A stretch of 64,000 bases of DNA from CBDCIS01 sp965217565 (GTDB lineage Bacteria; Chloroflexota; Dehalococcoidia; Lucifugimonadales; CATOSD01): contig CBDCIS010000001.1 in NCBI GenBank assembly GCA_965217565.1, positions 62,001-126,000 of the forward strand, given 5' to 3'. The notes under the pieces were generated by a model that saw only the letters and a list, made by a program, of their open reading frames with translations, was not told where the DNA came from and ran no database searches. Of the stretch, positions 35,565-44,560 are shown in pieces. Both the position numbers and the translations under genes were made by a program. Positions within the stretch are counted from its first letter, which is position 1, and each line of letters opens with the position of its first letter.

Positions 35565-35599
35565 TTGACTTTTCAGCAACACAATGATATAGTTGTGTT
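35565..35599 (+). promoter_or_regulatory. Leaderless promoter with operator palindrome
   Basis: -35 TTGACT (35565-35570), 17-bp spacer, -10 TATAGT (35588-35593). A start point 7 nt on coincides with the ATG at 35600, so the message is probably leaderless. AACACAA (35578-35584) and TTGTGTT (35593-35599) form a perfect inverted repeat spanning the -10 box, an obvious operator for the XRE protein encoded second. Confidence 0.7.
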
Positions 35600-36040
35600 A
35601 TGATGCCTGCGTTCAATGCGGACGGGCTGCTTCCGCCAGGGGTGCATTGGGCAAGTTGGGACGAGTTGGCCGATAGATTCGGGAGCAATCCCTGGAGGCA
35701 ACGGCTACTGAGCGGACTCAGAGCGGCCCTGGAAAGCCTGAAGAACGCGGGATGTGAGGTTGTGTATCTGAACGGAAGCTTCGTGACGAGCAAGAGCGTT
35801 CCGAATGATTACGATGCCTGCTGGGAAGAGTCGGGAGTCGATCCGACGTTCTTGGACCCCGTACTGCTGACATTCGATCCCGGCAGGGCCACGCAAAAGG
35901 CGAAGTACATGGGAGAGCTGTTTCCCGCGTCGGTCATCGCGAACGTGGACGGGCTTTCGTTCTTGGAGTTCTTCCAGACTGACAGGAACACGGGTGGACC
36001 AAAAGGGATTGTCGCGATAGAGCTTGGAGGCCTGGCATGA
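35600..36040 (+). CDS. DUF6932-type nucleotidyltransferase-like protein (putative toxin)
   Basis: 146 aa. It carries a minimal nucleotidyltransferase signature: VVYLNGSFVTSKSVPNDYDA gives GS...DxD with two Asp in NDYD. The C-terminal FLEFFQTDRNTGGPKGIV is typical of DUF6932 proteins, which are found beside HTH partners. It overlaps the XRE gene by 4 nt (ATGA). By analogy with MNT/HEPN and AbiEii-type systems it could modify RNA or protein in a toxin-antitoxin or abortive-infection role; the activity is inferred. Confidence 0.7.
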   Translation: MMPAFNADGLLPPGVHWASWDELADRFGSNPWRQRLLSGLRAALESLKNAGCEVVYLNGSFVTSKSVPNDYDACWEESGVDPTFLDPVLLTFDPGRATQKAKYMGELFPASVIANVDGLSFLEFFQTDRNTGGPKGIVAIELGGLA

Positions 36041-36447
36041 TCAAGAACGAGAGGCAGTATCGGATAACGAAGGCGCAGGCGGCGCGGTTTGCCGAGACCC
36101 TCCGCGGCATCAGGGAGGGCCGCGGCGCGGTCGAGGGAGCGCATCCCCTCATCGTCAAGGCGCAGGAGGATGCCCTGGGCAGCCAGCTCGCGGACCTGGA
36201 GGAGGAGTTGCGGGAGTACGAATCGCTGAAGGCAGGCGAGTTCCAACCGGATGACGGCCTGGTCGTGGTTGATGCGCTGCCGGCTGCGCTCATAAGGGCG
36301 AGAATCGCGCGAGGCTTGAGCCAGAGGGAGCTTGCGGAGAGAGTCGGCTTGAAAGAACAGCAGATACAGCGATACGAGGCAACGGACTACGCCTCGGCCA
36401 GCCTGTCGCGAATTAGGGAGGTAGCGAGCGCATTGTACGTGACATAG
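36037..36447 (+). CDS. XRE-family HTH protein (putative antitoxin)
   Basis: 136 aa. The N-terminus MIKNERQYRITKAQAARF and a charged helical stretch (residues 40-65, LEEELREYESL) precede a Cro/C1 HTH at about 85-133: LIRARIARGLSQRELAERVG, KEQQIQRYEA. This layout is common in HigA-like antitoxins. It is translationally coupled to the nucleotidyltransferase gene and is expected to bind the palindrome at 35578-35599 and repress the pair. Confidence 0.8.
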   Translation: MIKNERQYRITKAQAARFAETLRGIREGRGAVEGAHPLIVKAQEDALGSQLADLEEELREYESLKAGEFQPDDGLVVVDALPAALIRARIARGLSQRELAERVGLKEQQIQRYEATDYASASLSRIREVASALYVT

Positions 36448-36465
36448 CTGGTCGGCAGGCTAACC

Positions 36466-37746
36466 TTATGACCCCCCTTCCCTACCCTGCGGTTCACTGC
36501 GTGCGGGCTGTTGACGTTCTTCTTCCGGGGCCTTTATTGCTCTGAATTGCAGGTAGAGGGCGGCGTTGTAGATTAGCTTGATTCCGGCGCCTATGAGGAA
36601 GGGCGCGCCCAGGAATGTCACCTGCGCTACGTAACCGGCCAGGCCCGGGCTGATTGTTTGGGTGATGTTTCGTCCCAGGTTGGTTACGCCGGCCATTGCC
36701 ATCCTGGAGTCCGGGGGGACTATCGCCATGGTGTAGGACTGGCGCGTGGGGACGTCCATTTCGTTCACGACCTCCTTCATCAGGAAGAAAGCCAGGGCCA
36801 TCCATACGTTGCCGGACAGCGCGAGGGCGATGGTGAAGGTGTTGGAGAGCGCCTGGGTGAACACCATGGTGTTGATGAGCCCGATTCTGGCGGCGACGGG
36901 CGCCGCCAGCATGACGGAGAGGACGTTCGCCACCTGGCCGAAGAAGAAGATGAGGGCTATCGTCTCCAGTCCGACGCCGAAGCGGGTGACGAACCAGAAG
37001 GAGATGAAGCTGCGTACGAAGAAGCCTCCGCCTAGGGAGTCCATAGAGAAAAGGCCGGCTATCCTGAGAATCGCGCTGCGCGCGCTAATTCCGCTGACGG
37101 CGTCGGGGGCCGCTTCCTGTGGTGTCCTGATTAGCTCTGAGCGGGGTGACAGCATAGCGTAGAAGAGGATTCCTCCGACGGCCACTGCGGCATAGACGCC
37201 GAACATGGTCTGGTAGGACGGAAGCTCGGCCATGCCCAACCTGGATTGCAGAAGCCCAGGAACGACGATTAGCAGCGTGCCCACTGCCCTTGTTACGAAT
37301 CCGACGAGGTTGTACCAACTGAAGACGAGGGTTCGCTGAGCGGGGCTGGTGGTCTGCGCGAGGATGGCGGTGTCCAGGGAGACGAAGGCGGTTCTGTCGC
37401 CGGTGGTGGTGGTCATGGCGAAGAGGCCGACTATCGCGAGCGAGGCGACGCCGGTTACGAATGCGAAGAGAACGCCGCCGATGACCATGAGAACTGACAT
37501 GGCGATGAGCATCCGCCTGCGTCCGATGGCGTCGCCCTTCCAACTGGCGATGACGTTGGAGAGCATACCGCCGGCCATGACGCCGCTGAAGACGATGCCG
37601 GCCTGGAAGACGCTGAAGTCGAGGAGGCTCAGATACACGCCGAGGAAGACGCTGAGGAAGCTGTAGTCGAGGGCGCGGACGGCGGAGGCAGCGAAGACGA
37701 GCTTGCCGTCACGGGTTACCCGGGGGACGAAACGTGAAGGTGTCAA
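36466..37746 (-). CDS. MFS transporter
   Basis: 426-aa inner-membrane protein with about 12 hydrophobic segments. Motif A-like SNVIASWKGDAIGRRRMLI follows segment 2. TTG start at 37746 after GGGAG. A proline/Arg-rich cytoplasmic tail ends the protein. The substrate is unknown. It converges on the XRE gene with an 18-bp gap. Confidence 0.85.
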   Translation of the reverse strand: MTPSRFVPRVTRDGKLVFAASAVRALDYSFLSVFLGVYLSLLDFSVFQAGIVFSGVMAGGMLSNVIASWKGDAIGRRRMLIAMSVLMVIGGVLFAFVTGVASLAIVGLFAMTTTTGDRTAFVSLDTAILAQTTSPAQRTLVFSWYNLVGFVTRAVGTLLIVVPGLLQSRLGMAELPSYQTMFGVYAAVAVGGILFYAMLSPRSELIRTPQEAAPDAVSGISARSAILRIAGLFSMDSLGGGFFVRSFISFWFVTRFGVGLETIALIFFFGQVANVLSVMLAAPVAARIGLINTMVFTQALSNTFTIALALSGNVWMALAFFLMKEVVNEMDVPTRQSYTMAIVPPDSRMAMAGVTNLGRNITQTISPGLAGYVAQVTFLGAPFLIGAGIKLIYNAALYLQFRAIKAPEEERQQPARSEPQGREGGS

Positions 37747-37993
37747 GGACGCTCCCCGGGGGATGGCAGCGCGGCGGCGAGTGGCGAGTGGTTAGCGGTC
37801 AGTGTTATGCTCCCCTTTGGCTGGCGTGGTGTGGGTGGTAGAATACGCCACGTGTAAGGTACCCAATTGTCAGAATGAGGATTTTGGGGGTCTTCATTCT
37901 TTGCTTCACACCTGTACAGCATTAAACATCATCACCAAAGGGCCTGGCAACCCCAGCCCACCAGCCACTGAATAACCGAAGGGTTTAGGATTT

Positions 37994-39412
37994 ATGGAGC
38001 CTAGAACAGCGGAATTCAACCAAGCGGCGGCGGCGGCGTTGGGTGACCCGAAGGCGCAGCGGAATCTGCGAGGGCTGTATAGCGGCTTTCACCAGGCCCG
38101 GATCGCGGCCTCGGAGGCTACTCCGAACTGGGAGGAGTTGCGCGACCGGGCGAGGGCGATCAAGGCTCACACCATCGAGAATCTCGACTATTACCTGGAG
38201 ATGGTCGAGAGGAACGTTACGAGGGCCGGGGGCAAGGTGTTCTTCGCGAAGGACGCCGCGGCCGTGCAGCGGTACGTGGTCGATCTGGCGCGAGCGAAGG
38301 GCGTCGAGATGGTCATCAAGAGCAAGTCTATGGTGTCCGAAGAGGTGGGCATCAACCACCGCCTGATAGAGGAAGGGATAGAACCGGTTGAAACCGACCT
38401 GGGCGAGTACATCATCCAACTCGCGGACGAAACGCCCTATCATATCATCGCGCCCGCCATTCACAAGTCCCGGGAGGACGTCTCGGAGCTGTTTCAGCGG
38501 AAGTTGAACACCCCACGCTACGAAGAGATCGAGGACCTGGCCGGAGAGGCTCGCCGCCAACTGCGGGAGAAGTTCATCAGGGCCGACATGGGCATGACGG
38601 GGGCGAACTTCGTGGTTGCGGAGACGGGCACACTGACGCTGGTCACGAACGAGGGCAACGGACGCATGTGCACGTCGATGCCACGCATACACGTGGCGAT
38701 CGCGGGCATGGAGAAGATAGTGCCGTCGATAGAAGACCTGGGCATCTTTCTGCGGCTGCTCATCAGGTCCGCGACGGGCCAGCGAATTTCGAGCTACGTT
38801 ACGACTGTGACGGGCCCTCGCCGCGCGGACGATGAGGACGGGCCGGAGGAGTTTCACCTGATTATCGTGGACAATGGACGCTCGCGGCTCCTGGCCGATC
38901 CTCACATGCGAGAGTCGCTCTACTGTCTGCGATGCGGAGCCTGCATGAACACCTGCCCGGTCTATCGCAAGGTGGGCGGCCACGCCTACGGATGGGTGTA
39001 TCCCGGGCCGATTGGCGCGGTGGTCTCCCCGGTGATGACCAGCATATCGGGGGCGAAGGACCTGCCATACGCATCGAGCCTGTGCGGGGCATGTCGAGAG
39101 GTGTGCCCCGTGAAAATCAACCTGCCCCGTATGCTGCTTCATCTGCGAAAGGAACTGGCCGAAGGCGAGACGTATCCACGTGAGAGAAGCTCGCCCCTCG
39201 TCGAAAGGCTTGCGATGAAGGCATGGCGCCTGGGCGTGTCCAATCCCCACTTCCTGGGAATCGCGAACAGGATTGGCCGCTTGCTTCAGAGGCCTCTGGT
39301 GAGGGACGGCAGCATCACGAGGCTGCCCTTGGCCTTGTCCGGTTGGACGCGCTACCGCCGGCTTCCGGCGATCGCCTCGAAGCCATTTCGCAAGCGTTGG
39401 CGCGACGAGTGA
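37994..39412 (+). CDS. lutB: LutB/LldF iron-sulfur protein
   Basis: 472-aa subunit of the LutABC L-lactate oxidation system. N-terminal LUD domain (EMVIKSKSMVSEEVGINHRL, TGANFVVAETGTLTLVTNEG) then two [4Fe-4S] motifs: CLRCGACMNTCPVY and LCGACREVCPVKINLP, followed by a DUF3390-like tail. lutC begins 13 bp downstream. lutA (cysteine-rich subunit) is not adjacent, so it may be encoded elsewhere. ATG 37994 has no strong SD. Confidence 0.9.
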   Translation: MEPRTAEFNQAAAAALGDPKAQRNLRGLYSGFHQARIAASEATPNWEELRDRARAIKAHTIENLDYYLEMVERNVTRAGGKVFFAKDAAAVQRYVVDLARAKGVEMVIKSKSMVSEEVGINHRLIEEGIEPVETDLGEYIIQLADETPYHIIAPAIHKSREDVSELFQRKLNTPRYEEIEDLAGEARRQLREKFIRADMGMTGANFVVAETGTLTLVTNEGNGRMCTSMPRIHVAIAGMEKIVPSIEDLGIFLRLLIRSATGQRISSYVTTVTGPRRADDEDGPEEFHLIIVDNGRSRLLADPHMRESLYCLRCGACMNTCPVYRKVGGHAYGWVYPGPIGAVVSPVMTSISGAKDLPYASSLCGACREVCPVKINLPRMLLHLRKELAEGETYPRERSSPLVERLAMKAWRLGVSNPHFLGIANRIGRLLQRPLVRDGSITRLPLALSGWTRYRRLPAIASKPFRKRWRDE

Positions 39413-39424
39413 GGTTGGGTTAGG

Positions 39425-40180
39425 TTGAACACGCGAGAGGAATTCTTCAGCCACATACGAGAGGCTCTTGGGCGCGCTCGTGGCAGATCGCCGGTTGCGC
39501 CGATCGAGGAGACGGCCTTGTCGCGCGACGCCGGGGAGGTGCGGACGAGGGCTGAGTCGATAAGGCGATTCGCCGAGGAGAAGGCGGACGAACTGCTGTC
39601 GCAACTTCAGGCGTCGGCCACAGAGGCGGGCTGGAGGGTCGAGCGCGTGGCGTCTGCCGAGGAGGCGTCGAGGTACATCGCCGCGCTGGCGCGGGAGGTG
39701 GAAGCCCGCGCCATCGTGCGCTCAACTCATCCCGTCCTGGAGCGGCTGGAGCTCGATCGCGCGCTGATGGGAACCGGCGTCGAGGTGGAGCTTATGGCCA
39801 TGGATGAGGGCGTGGCCGCGTCGAGTCGTGACGAGCAGAGGCGCCGGTTCAGGCAGAGCGCGATCGAGGCGAGCATTGGGGTCACGGGTGTGGACTACGC
39901 TATCGCGGAGACCGGTTCGTGCGTGCTGCTGGCCCGCGCAGGTGTAAGCCGGGTGGTGTCGCTGCTGCCGCCGGTTCACGTGGCGGTCGTCGAACGCGGG
40001 CAGACACTTCCCAGCCTCGACGAACTGTTTGCCTTGCTGCGCGACGAGTTCCAGGACGAAAACCTTGGCAGCTACATGAATCTGATTAGCGGGCCGAGCC
40101 GCTCCGCAGACATCGAGTACAAGTTGGTGACCGGCGTTCACGGGCCCGGAGAGGCGCACATGGTGGTGGTATCGCCGTAG
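39425..40180 (+). CDS. lutC: LUD domain protein LutC
   Basis: 251-aa LutC partner of LutB. TTG start (MNTREEFFSHIREALGRA). The LUD fold is recognised by GVTGVDYAIAETGSCVLLA and LLPPVHVAVVE followed by the terminal ISGPSRSADIEYKLVTGVHG-type block that binds the acidic ligand. Probably co-transcribed with lutB. Confidence 0.9.
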   Translation: MNTREEFFSHIREALGRARGRSPVAPIEETALSRDAGEVRTRAESIRRFAEEKADELLSQLQASATEAGWRVERVASAEEASRYIAALAREVEARAIVRSTHPVLERLELDRALMGTGVEVELMAMDEGVAASSRDEQRRRFRQSAIEASIGVTGVDYAIAETGSCVLLARAGVSRVVSLLPPVHVAVVERGQTLPSLDELFALLRDEFQDENLGSYMNLISGPSRSADIEYKLVTGVHGPGEAHMVVVSP

Positions 40181-40291
40181 AGACAATCCCTTGTGCTTGT
40201 CCTGGTTGGGCATACGGTCACCCATCCCCTAACCCCCTCCCGTCAAGGGCGGGGGACAATGTGCGGGCCTCCTGTCAAGGGAGGGGGAAAG
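40179..40291. repeat. Diverged repeat A followed by repeat C
   Basis: 40179-40205 is a diverged reverse repeat A (CGTAGAGACAATCCCTTGTG); 40219-40291 is repeat C (CACCCATCCCCTAACCCC with two GTCAAGGG...GGGGGA segments). Together they fill the gap between convergent genes. Confidence 0.7.
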
Positions 40292-40294
40292 TCA

Positions 40295-40732
40295 CTACTC
40301 ACGGTAGCGGGGGTGCCAGCCCGGGCCGGCCCAGGAGACTAGGCGCTTTGGGATGATGTGGATTAGGGCGCGTGGGATCCGGTGGGTGTCCTCGAAGTAG
40401 CGCAGTCCCGCCTCCTCGCCCAGGTACCGGACGGCCCTTTGAGATGAGGTGTGGAGCCAGCTATCGTCCACGACCTCAGCGCTGCCCTCGAAGAGAACCC
40501 TGGTGTACGCGCCATCGGCGGTGTCTATGCAGCCGGACACCCTGGGGTCGTTCCTGATGTTGGCAACCCATCGCGCTCTTCGACGCCCGGCCACGCTGAA
40601 CGCCTCGCCATCGTAGTCGTACCAGAGAGGGACGACGTAGGGCCATCCCTCGGGCGTTAGCGTTGCGAGCTTGAGCAGGTTGCGGCCGCTCGTCAGGAAA
40701 TCGTGGACCTGGTTATGCGTTAGCGACGGCAT
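40295..40732 (-). CDS. PPOX-class flavin/F420-binding protein
   Basis: 145 aa from ATG 40732 (MPSLTHNQVHDFL); a TTG start at 40765 is also possible. Split beta-barrel of the pyridoxamine-phosphate-oxidase superfamily: LLKLATLTPEGWPYVVPLWY, AFSVAGRRRARWVANI, RVLFEGSAEVVDD. Members use FMN or F420. The organism appears to make F420 (cofE at 63.2 kb), so an F420-dependent reductase is plausible but not proven. The substrate is unknown. Confidence 0.78.
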   Translation of the reverse strand: MPSLTHNQVHDFLTSGRNLLKLATLTPEGWPYVVPLWYDYDGEAFSVAGRRRARWVANIRNDPRVSGCIDTADGAYTRVLFEGSAEVVDDSWLHTSSQRAVRYLGEEAGLRYFEDTHRIPRALIHIIPKRLVSWAGPGWHPRYRE

Positions 40733-40792
40733 GGTGTGGCTGCTCTCCCTTCCTGACCTTCCCAAAGGCGCTTACACAGGCAGGCGCGGCAT

Positions 40793-42388
40793 TTACGTCC
40801 CTCGCTCCTGCTCCACCAGCACCCGGCGCAGAATCTTGCCCGAGGCGTTCTTGGGTATGGCGTCTATGAACTCCACCTCCCGCACGCGCTTGAACGTGGC
40901 GACATTGCCCGCGACAAAGCGCATGATGTCCTCGTCCGACACTTCCACGCCCTGTCTTCGCACGACGAAAGCCTTGGGGATTTCGCCCGATTCCTCGTCC
41001 AGCTTGCCTATAACCGCGGCGTCCGCGACTGCCGGGTGTTCCAGCAGCAGACCCTCTAGCTCTGCGGGCGGCACCTGGAAGCCCTTGTACTTGATGAGTT
41101 CCTTCTTGCGGTCGAGCACCCAGACGTAGCCGGCTTCGTCCATGCGCACGATGTCGCCCGTATGCAGCCAGCCGTCCTCCGTGATCGTCTCCGCGGTGGC
41201 CGCCGCGTTGTCATAGTAGCCCTTCATAACCTGCGGGCCGCGAACCAGCAGTTCACCCAGTTCGCCGGGCGCAACGTCCCTGCTGCCCGTTTCGAGATCG
41301 ACAACACGCTCTTCGGTGTCCGCCAGCGCGGGGCCGACCGAGCCGGGCTTGATGAAGTCGGCCTCCATGAAGTCAACGTTCGAGACGGGCGAGAGCTCCG
41401 TCATGCCGTAGCCCTGGATTACCGGCGCGCCTATCGCCTCGCTCATTTTGCCCTGTAACTCTGCTGACGAAGGCGCAGCCGCGAGGAAGCCCGCCTTCAG
41501 GTTGGACAGGTCGTAGTTTGGCACACCTGGATATTGCGTCAGCCCCAAGCCCACCGGCGGGACTGTGTAGAGGTAGGTAATCTTGTGCCGTGATAGCAGT
41601 TCCAGCAGCAACTCCATGTCGAATCGCCCCATCATCACCTGGGTCGCGCCGACGGCTATGGAGCCGTTCATCAGCACCTGCATCCCGTAGATGTGGAACA
41701 GAGGCAGGTGGACCAGTATCACGTCGTCCGCCTTAAACGAAAGCGCCTCACCGGGACGGTCTATGAACTGCTTGAGGTTGGTCGTAAGGTTGTAGTGCGT
41801 CAGCATAACGCCCTTCGAAAGCCCGGTAGTGCCGCTGGAGTACGGCAGCGCGGCGATGTCCTCCTTTGGCTCGACGCTCACGGCCGGCGGTGTGGCCGGC
41901 GCGCTCTCGATAAGCCCCCAGAAGGACCGCGGGTCATTCGATGATGGCTCAATGACGATGAGCCGCTTCACGCCTGGCGTGGCGTCGCGTGCGGTCTCGG
42001 CCATCTCCAGCGCGCTTTCGTGAACGACGAGCACCTCCGAGCCGCTGTCGTTCAACTGGTGTGCAATCTCCCGCTCGCGGTAGCCGGAGTTGATGGTTGA
42101 CGCCACCGCGCCCGCCTTCACGATGCCATAGAATGCGATGACGAACTCCGTGCAATTCGGCGCAAGCAGCCCAACTCTGTCGCCTTTGGCCACCCCCAGC
42201 CTTCCCAGCGCGGCGGCAAAGCGGTCGCTATACTCGTCAAGCTGCCGGTAGCTGAAACACCTCTCACCGTCGATTACCGCCGTCCTATCGGGCGTGGCCC
42301 GGGCCGCGCGTCTCAGCGTCTCCTGCATCGGATACGACTCGTAAGGGGCCATCGAACCCCGCAAATCTCTCACGTCAGCCATAACCAA
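40793..42388 (-). CDS. AMP-dependent acyl-CoA ligase (4-coumarate-CoA ligase-like)
   Basis: 531-aa ANL-superfamily enzyme activating a carboxylic acid to its CoA thioester through an adenylate. Motifs: P-loop PYSSGTTGLSKGVMLTH, GYGMTELSPVS, the hinge LHTGDIVRMDEAGYVW and DRKKELIKYKGFQV, and the catalytic Lys in PKNASGKILRR. It resembles aryl- or medium-chain acyl-CoA ligases; the substrate is not predictable from sequence alone. The start may be M1 or M3. Confidence 0.9.
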   Translation of the reverse strand: MVMADVRDLRGSMAPYESYPMQETLRRAARATPDRTAVIDGERCFSYRQLDEYSDRFAAALGRLGVAKGDRVGLLAPNCTEFVIAFYGIVKAGAVASTINSGYREREIAHQLNDSGSEVLVVHESALEMAETARDATPGVKRLIVIEPSSNDPRSFWGLIESAPATPPAVSVEPKEDIAALPYSSGTTGLSKGVMLTHYNLTTNLKQFIDRPGEALSFKADDVILVHLPLFHIYGMQVLMNGSIAVGATQVMMGRFDMELLLELLSRHKITYLYTVPPVGLGLTQYPGVPNYDLSNLKAGFLAAAPSSAELQGKMSEAIGAPVIQGYGMTELSPVSNVDFMEADFIKPGSVGPALADTEERVVDLETGSRDVAPGELGELLVRGPQVMKGYYDNAAATAETITEDGWLHTGDIVRMDEAGYVWVLDRKKELIKYKGFQVPPAELEGLLLEHPAVADAAVIGKLDEESGEIPKAFVVRRQGVEVSDEDIMRFVAGNVATFKRVREVEFIDAIPKNASGKILRRVLVEQERGT

Positions 42389-42466
42389 CCTCCCAAATCA
42401 TTCCTCCAGGATCGGCCAAGCCCTGAAAATCTCAGAATCTATAACGTTCTGATTCTGGCAGCGCCC

Positions 42467-42763
42467 TCACGACAGGTACACGTCCACCCCCGCGTGAGGG
42501 AAGCTCACCTCGAGGCCGGCTCGCCTCTCCCTCTGGAGCGTTTGCGCATAGTCCACGCGCGCCGGGTCCGTTTCGGCCAGCGTATGGGGGCATGCCTGCC
42601 GCCGCTCCTCCTGCGGGCACAGGTGCATTCCCGCCTGGTGGTCCCAGAATCCGACCAGCTTCATCGGGAAAAAGAGCACCTCCGCCACGTTGCGCAGGTC
42701 CGCCACGATCTCGCTGGCTCGCGCGCCGTTATCCGTCTCGATGCTGATGACCACTCTATCCAC
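42467..42763 (-). CDS. Hypothetical protein
   Basis: 98 aa, GTG start at 42763 (MDRVVISIETDNGARASEIV). It begins like a small alpha/beta protein; the middle contains KLVGFWDHQAGMHLCPQEE, the end SFPHAGVDVYLS. No domain recognised. It lies in line with thiL upstream and the ligase downstream on the same strand, which favours a real gene. Confidence 0.5.
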   Translation of the reverse strand: MDRVVISIETDNGARASEIVADLRNVAEVLFFPMKLVGFWDHQAGMHLCPQEERRQACPHTLAETDPARVDYAQTLQRERRAGLEVSFPHAGVDVYLS

Positions 42764-42816
42764 GGCGTCCTCGCGTTTCTATTGACATAGCCTCGCGCTC
42801 CTTCACACTCAGCGAA

Positions 42817-43842
42817 TCAGGATTGCCGGAAGTGGTCCCACCCGCCGCTCGCTACGTTCATCGCGTTGCCCTCGGAGTCCAGGACTTTCACCTCAAGCGG
42901 GGCTTTCACGATGTCGCCGATGACGGTCACCGGCGCGTCCAGCATAGGCGAAACCCTGTCTATCACGTCCTGCGGCGCGGCGAACAGCAACTCATAGTCC
43001 TCGCCGCCGCCAAGCGCGAGCGATAGCCAGTCATCGGGATACGCCCTCTTCAGGTAGTCGTCCGCGGGCGCGAGTTCCGAGCGCACCACCGCGCCCACTC
43101 CACTGGCTCTGCACATCTTCCCCAGGTCATCCATCAGCCCGTCGCTGATGTCCATAGCGGCGAGAACGCCGCCCTCGGCCAGCGCCATCCCTTCGGCGAC
43201 GCGCGGTGTCGGACGATTATGCGCCTCCCTCAGATGGGACGCCGTCTCCGCGTCGTATTGGTGGGTCCTCCCCTCGAGCATCATACGCAGCCCGCCGCCT
43301 GAGCATCCCAGGCGGCCCGTCACCGCTATCTTGTCCGCAGGGGCGGCGGTGTGTCGGGAGAGCAGAGCGCCGCCGCCCGCTGCCGCTCCCTCGAGCGCAA
43401 CAGTGACGAAGAACGCCGGCGAGCTCACGATGTCGCCGCCGACTATCGCGCCGCCAAAGCCGCGATGCGCGTCCAACATACCCTTGTACATCTCCACCAG
43501 GCCATCCACAGGCAACTCTCCCCGAAGTCCCAGCGTAATCAGCGAGAACAGCGGGGCGCACCCCATGGCCGCCACGTCGCTCAGGTTCACCGCCAGCGAC
43601 TTCCAGCCGAGGTCGCGCCAGCCAATCTGTCCAAGATTGAAGTGAACCCCTTCGACCATCGTATCGGTCGTCATCACACTCAGGCCGCTTGGGGCTTCCC
43701 ACGCCGCCGCGTCGTCGCCAATCGAGACCCGGACGCGGAAGCCCCGCCTTCCGGCGCGCTCAATCAGTCGACCGTTCTCAGCGGCGATAGCCTGCGCCAA
43801 CGTGTCGATCAGCCCGAACTCGCCCATGTCCTTCACCAGCAT
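42817..43842 (-). CDS. thiL: Thiamine-monophosphate kinase
   Basis: Makes thiamine diphosphate from the monophosphate. AIR-synthase-like fold, about 341 aa. Signatures: MGEFGLIDTLAQA, RVSIGDDAAAWE, TTDTMVEGVHF, LAVNLSDVAAMG, GGDIVSSPAFFVTV and GGGEDYELLF. A TATAAT box at 43855-43850 places the transcript start close to the ATG at 43842, so I take that Met and a leaderless message; M1 (43851) would lie inside the -10 box. SelD, a relative, was considered and excluded by the GEFGLI start and the lack of the SelD loop. Confidence 0.92.
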   Translation of the reverse strand: MLVKDMGEFGLIDTLAQAIAAENGRLIERAGRRGFRVRVSIGDDAAAWEAPSGLSVMTTDTMVEGVHFNLGQIGWRDLGWKSLAVNLSDVAAMGCAPLFSLITLGLRGELPVDGLVEMYKGMLDAHRGFGGAIVGGDIVSSPAFFVTVALEGAAAGGGALLSRHTAAPADKIAVTGRLGCSGGGLRMMLEGRTHQYDAETASHLREAHNRPTPRVAEGMALAEGGVLAAMDISDGLMDDLGKMCRASGVGAVVRSELAPADDYLKRAYPDDWLSLALGGGEDYELLFAAPQDVIDRVSPMLDAPVTVIGDIVKAPLEVKVLDSEGNAMNVASGGWDHFRQS

Positions 43843-43849
43843 GGCCCGC

Positions 43850-43879
43850 ATTATACGCGCCCCCTCCGCGCGCCATCAA
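43850..43879 (-). promoter_or_regulatory. Putative thiL promoter (leaderless)
   Basis: On the minus strand: TTGATG (43879-43874), 18-bp spacer, TATAAT (43855-43850), then 7 nt to ATG 43842. Confidence 0.55.
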
Positions 43880-44125
43880 CCGCCGGCCTCGTTGCGCGCT
43901 CCTTTTCAGGGATGGCGAAAGCGGCGTTTTAGGTACGAATCGGGCGAACGCGGACGCTAGTTACTACTTTTCGGGAAGGACAAGGGCAGGAATGGGAAGG
44001 GGAAAGGCTCGTCAGCCTATGGCAACGTCGTCTAGGCCCGCAAGCCAACGCAGGTCTTGCCAAGTCATCTGCGGGCTTGGCATCGTCCTAGAAGTGCGGA
44101 CGAAAACCCCTTTGGCGAGGAGCGA
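43852..44125. other. Intergenic region thiL / IS fragment
   Basis: Apart from the thiL promoter, no gene or known repeat was found. The stretch is bordered on the right by transposase remains, so it may contain an unrecognised IS end. Confidence 0.45.
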
Positions 44126-44524
44126 TTAGGGTGGTGAAACCGAAGTAGTCAGGATCAACGACCCACTCTGCCCTGCCAGAATGGCGCTCCACCTCGCTGT
44201 GGAGATGACGGCAAGAGGGCGGTCAGCGGGCCCAGAGGTGATTCCGGCGTAGATTCCGCCCATCCTCCCAACTTTGCCAGCCACCAGTGTCAGATTGGCC
44301 ACCGTCGCTGCCATCAACAACTGGAACAGCGTCTTGGTACGTCCGAAGTACCGCGCCTGACTCACTCCAAGCTGTACCAGACGCGCCAACCTGTGCTCCA
44401 CCACCACCCGCCTCTGACGATACTCTGCATACCCTTCGCTCTTCTGCAACGCACGAGCCAGCTGAAGCATCGCTTCCTGCGGATGAAGTCTCACCGTCCG
44501 ACCGTTGCCCTTTCCTGATCCCAC
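44126..44524 (-). pseudogene. Transposase C-terminal fragment
   Basis: Residues EYRQRRVVVEHRLARLVQLG, ARYFGRTKTLFQLLMAATVA and NLTLVAGKVG are the last helix region of a DDE transposase with the catalytic Glu (VEH). The N-terminal three quarters are missing; the fragment stops at the left end of the IS5-type element. A different family from the neighbouring elements. Confidence 0.6.
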
Positions 44525-44560
44525 ACACCGCTCTCTAGGAGGGTGTGTGAGAAGTTCAAA

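Noticed and set aside
42817..43842. AIRS-fold protein as SelD, which would support selenocysteine synthesis
   Set aside because: MGEFGLI start and ThiL motifs identify thiamine-monophosphate kinase; SelD's N-terminal Cys/Sec loop is absent.
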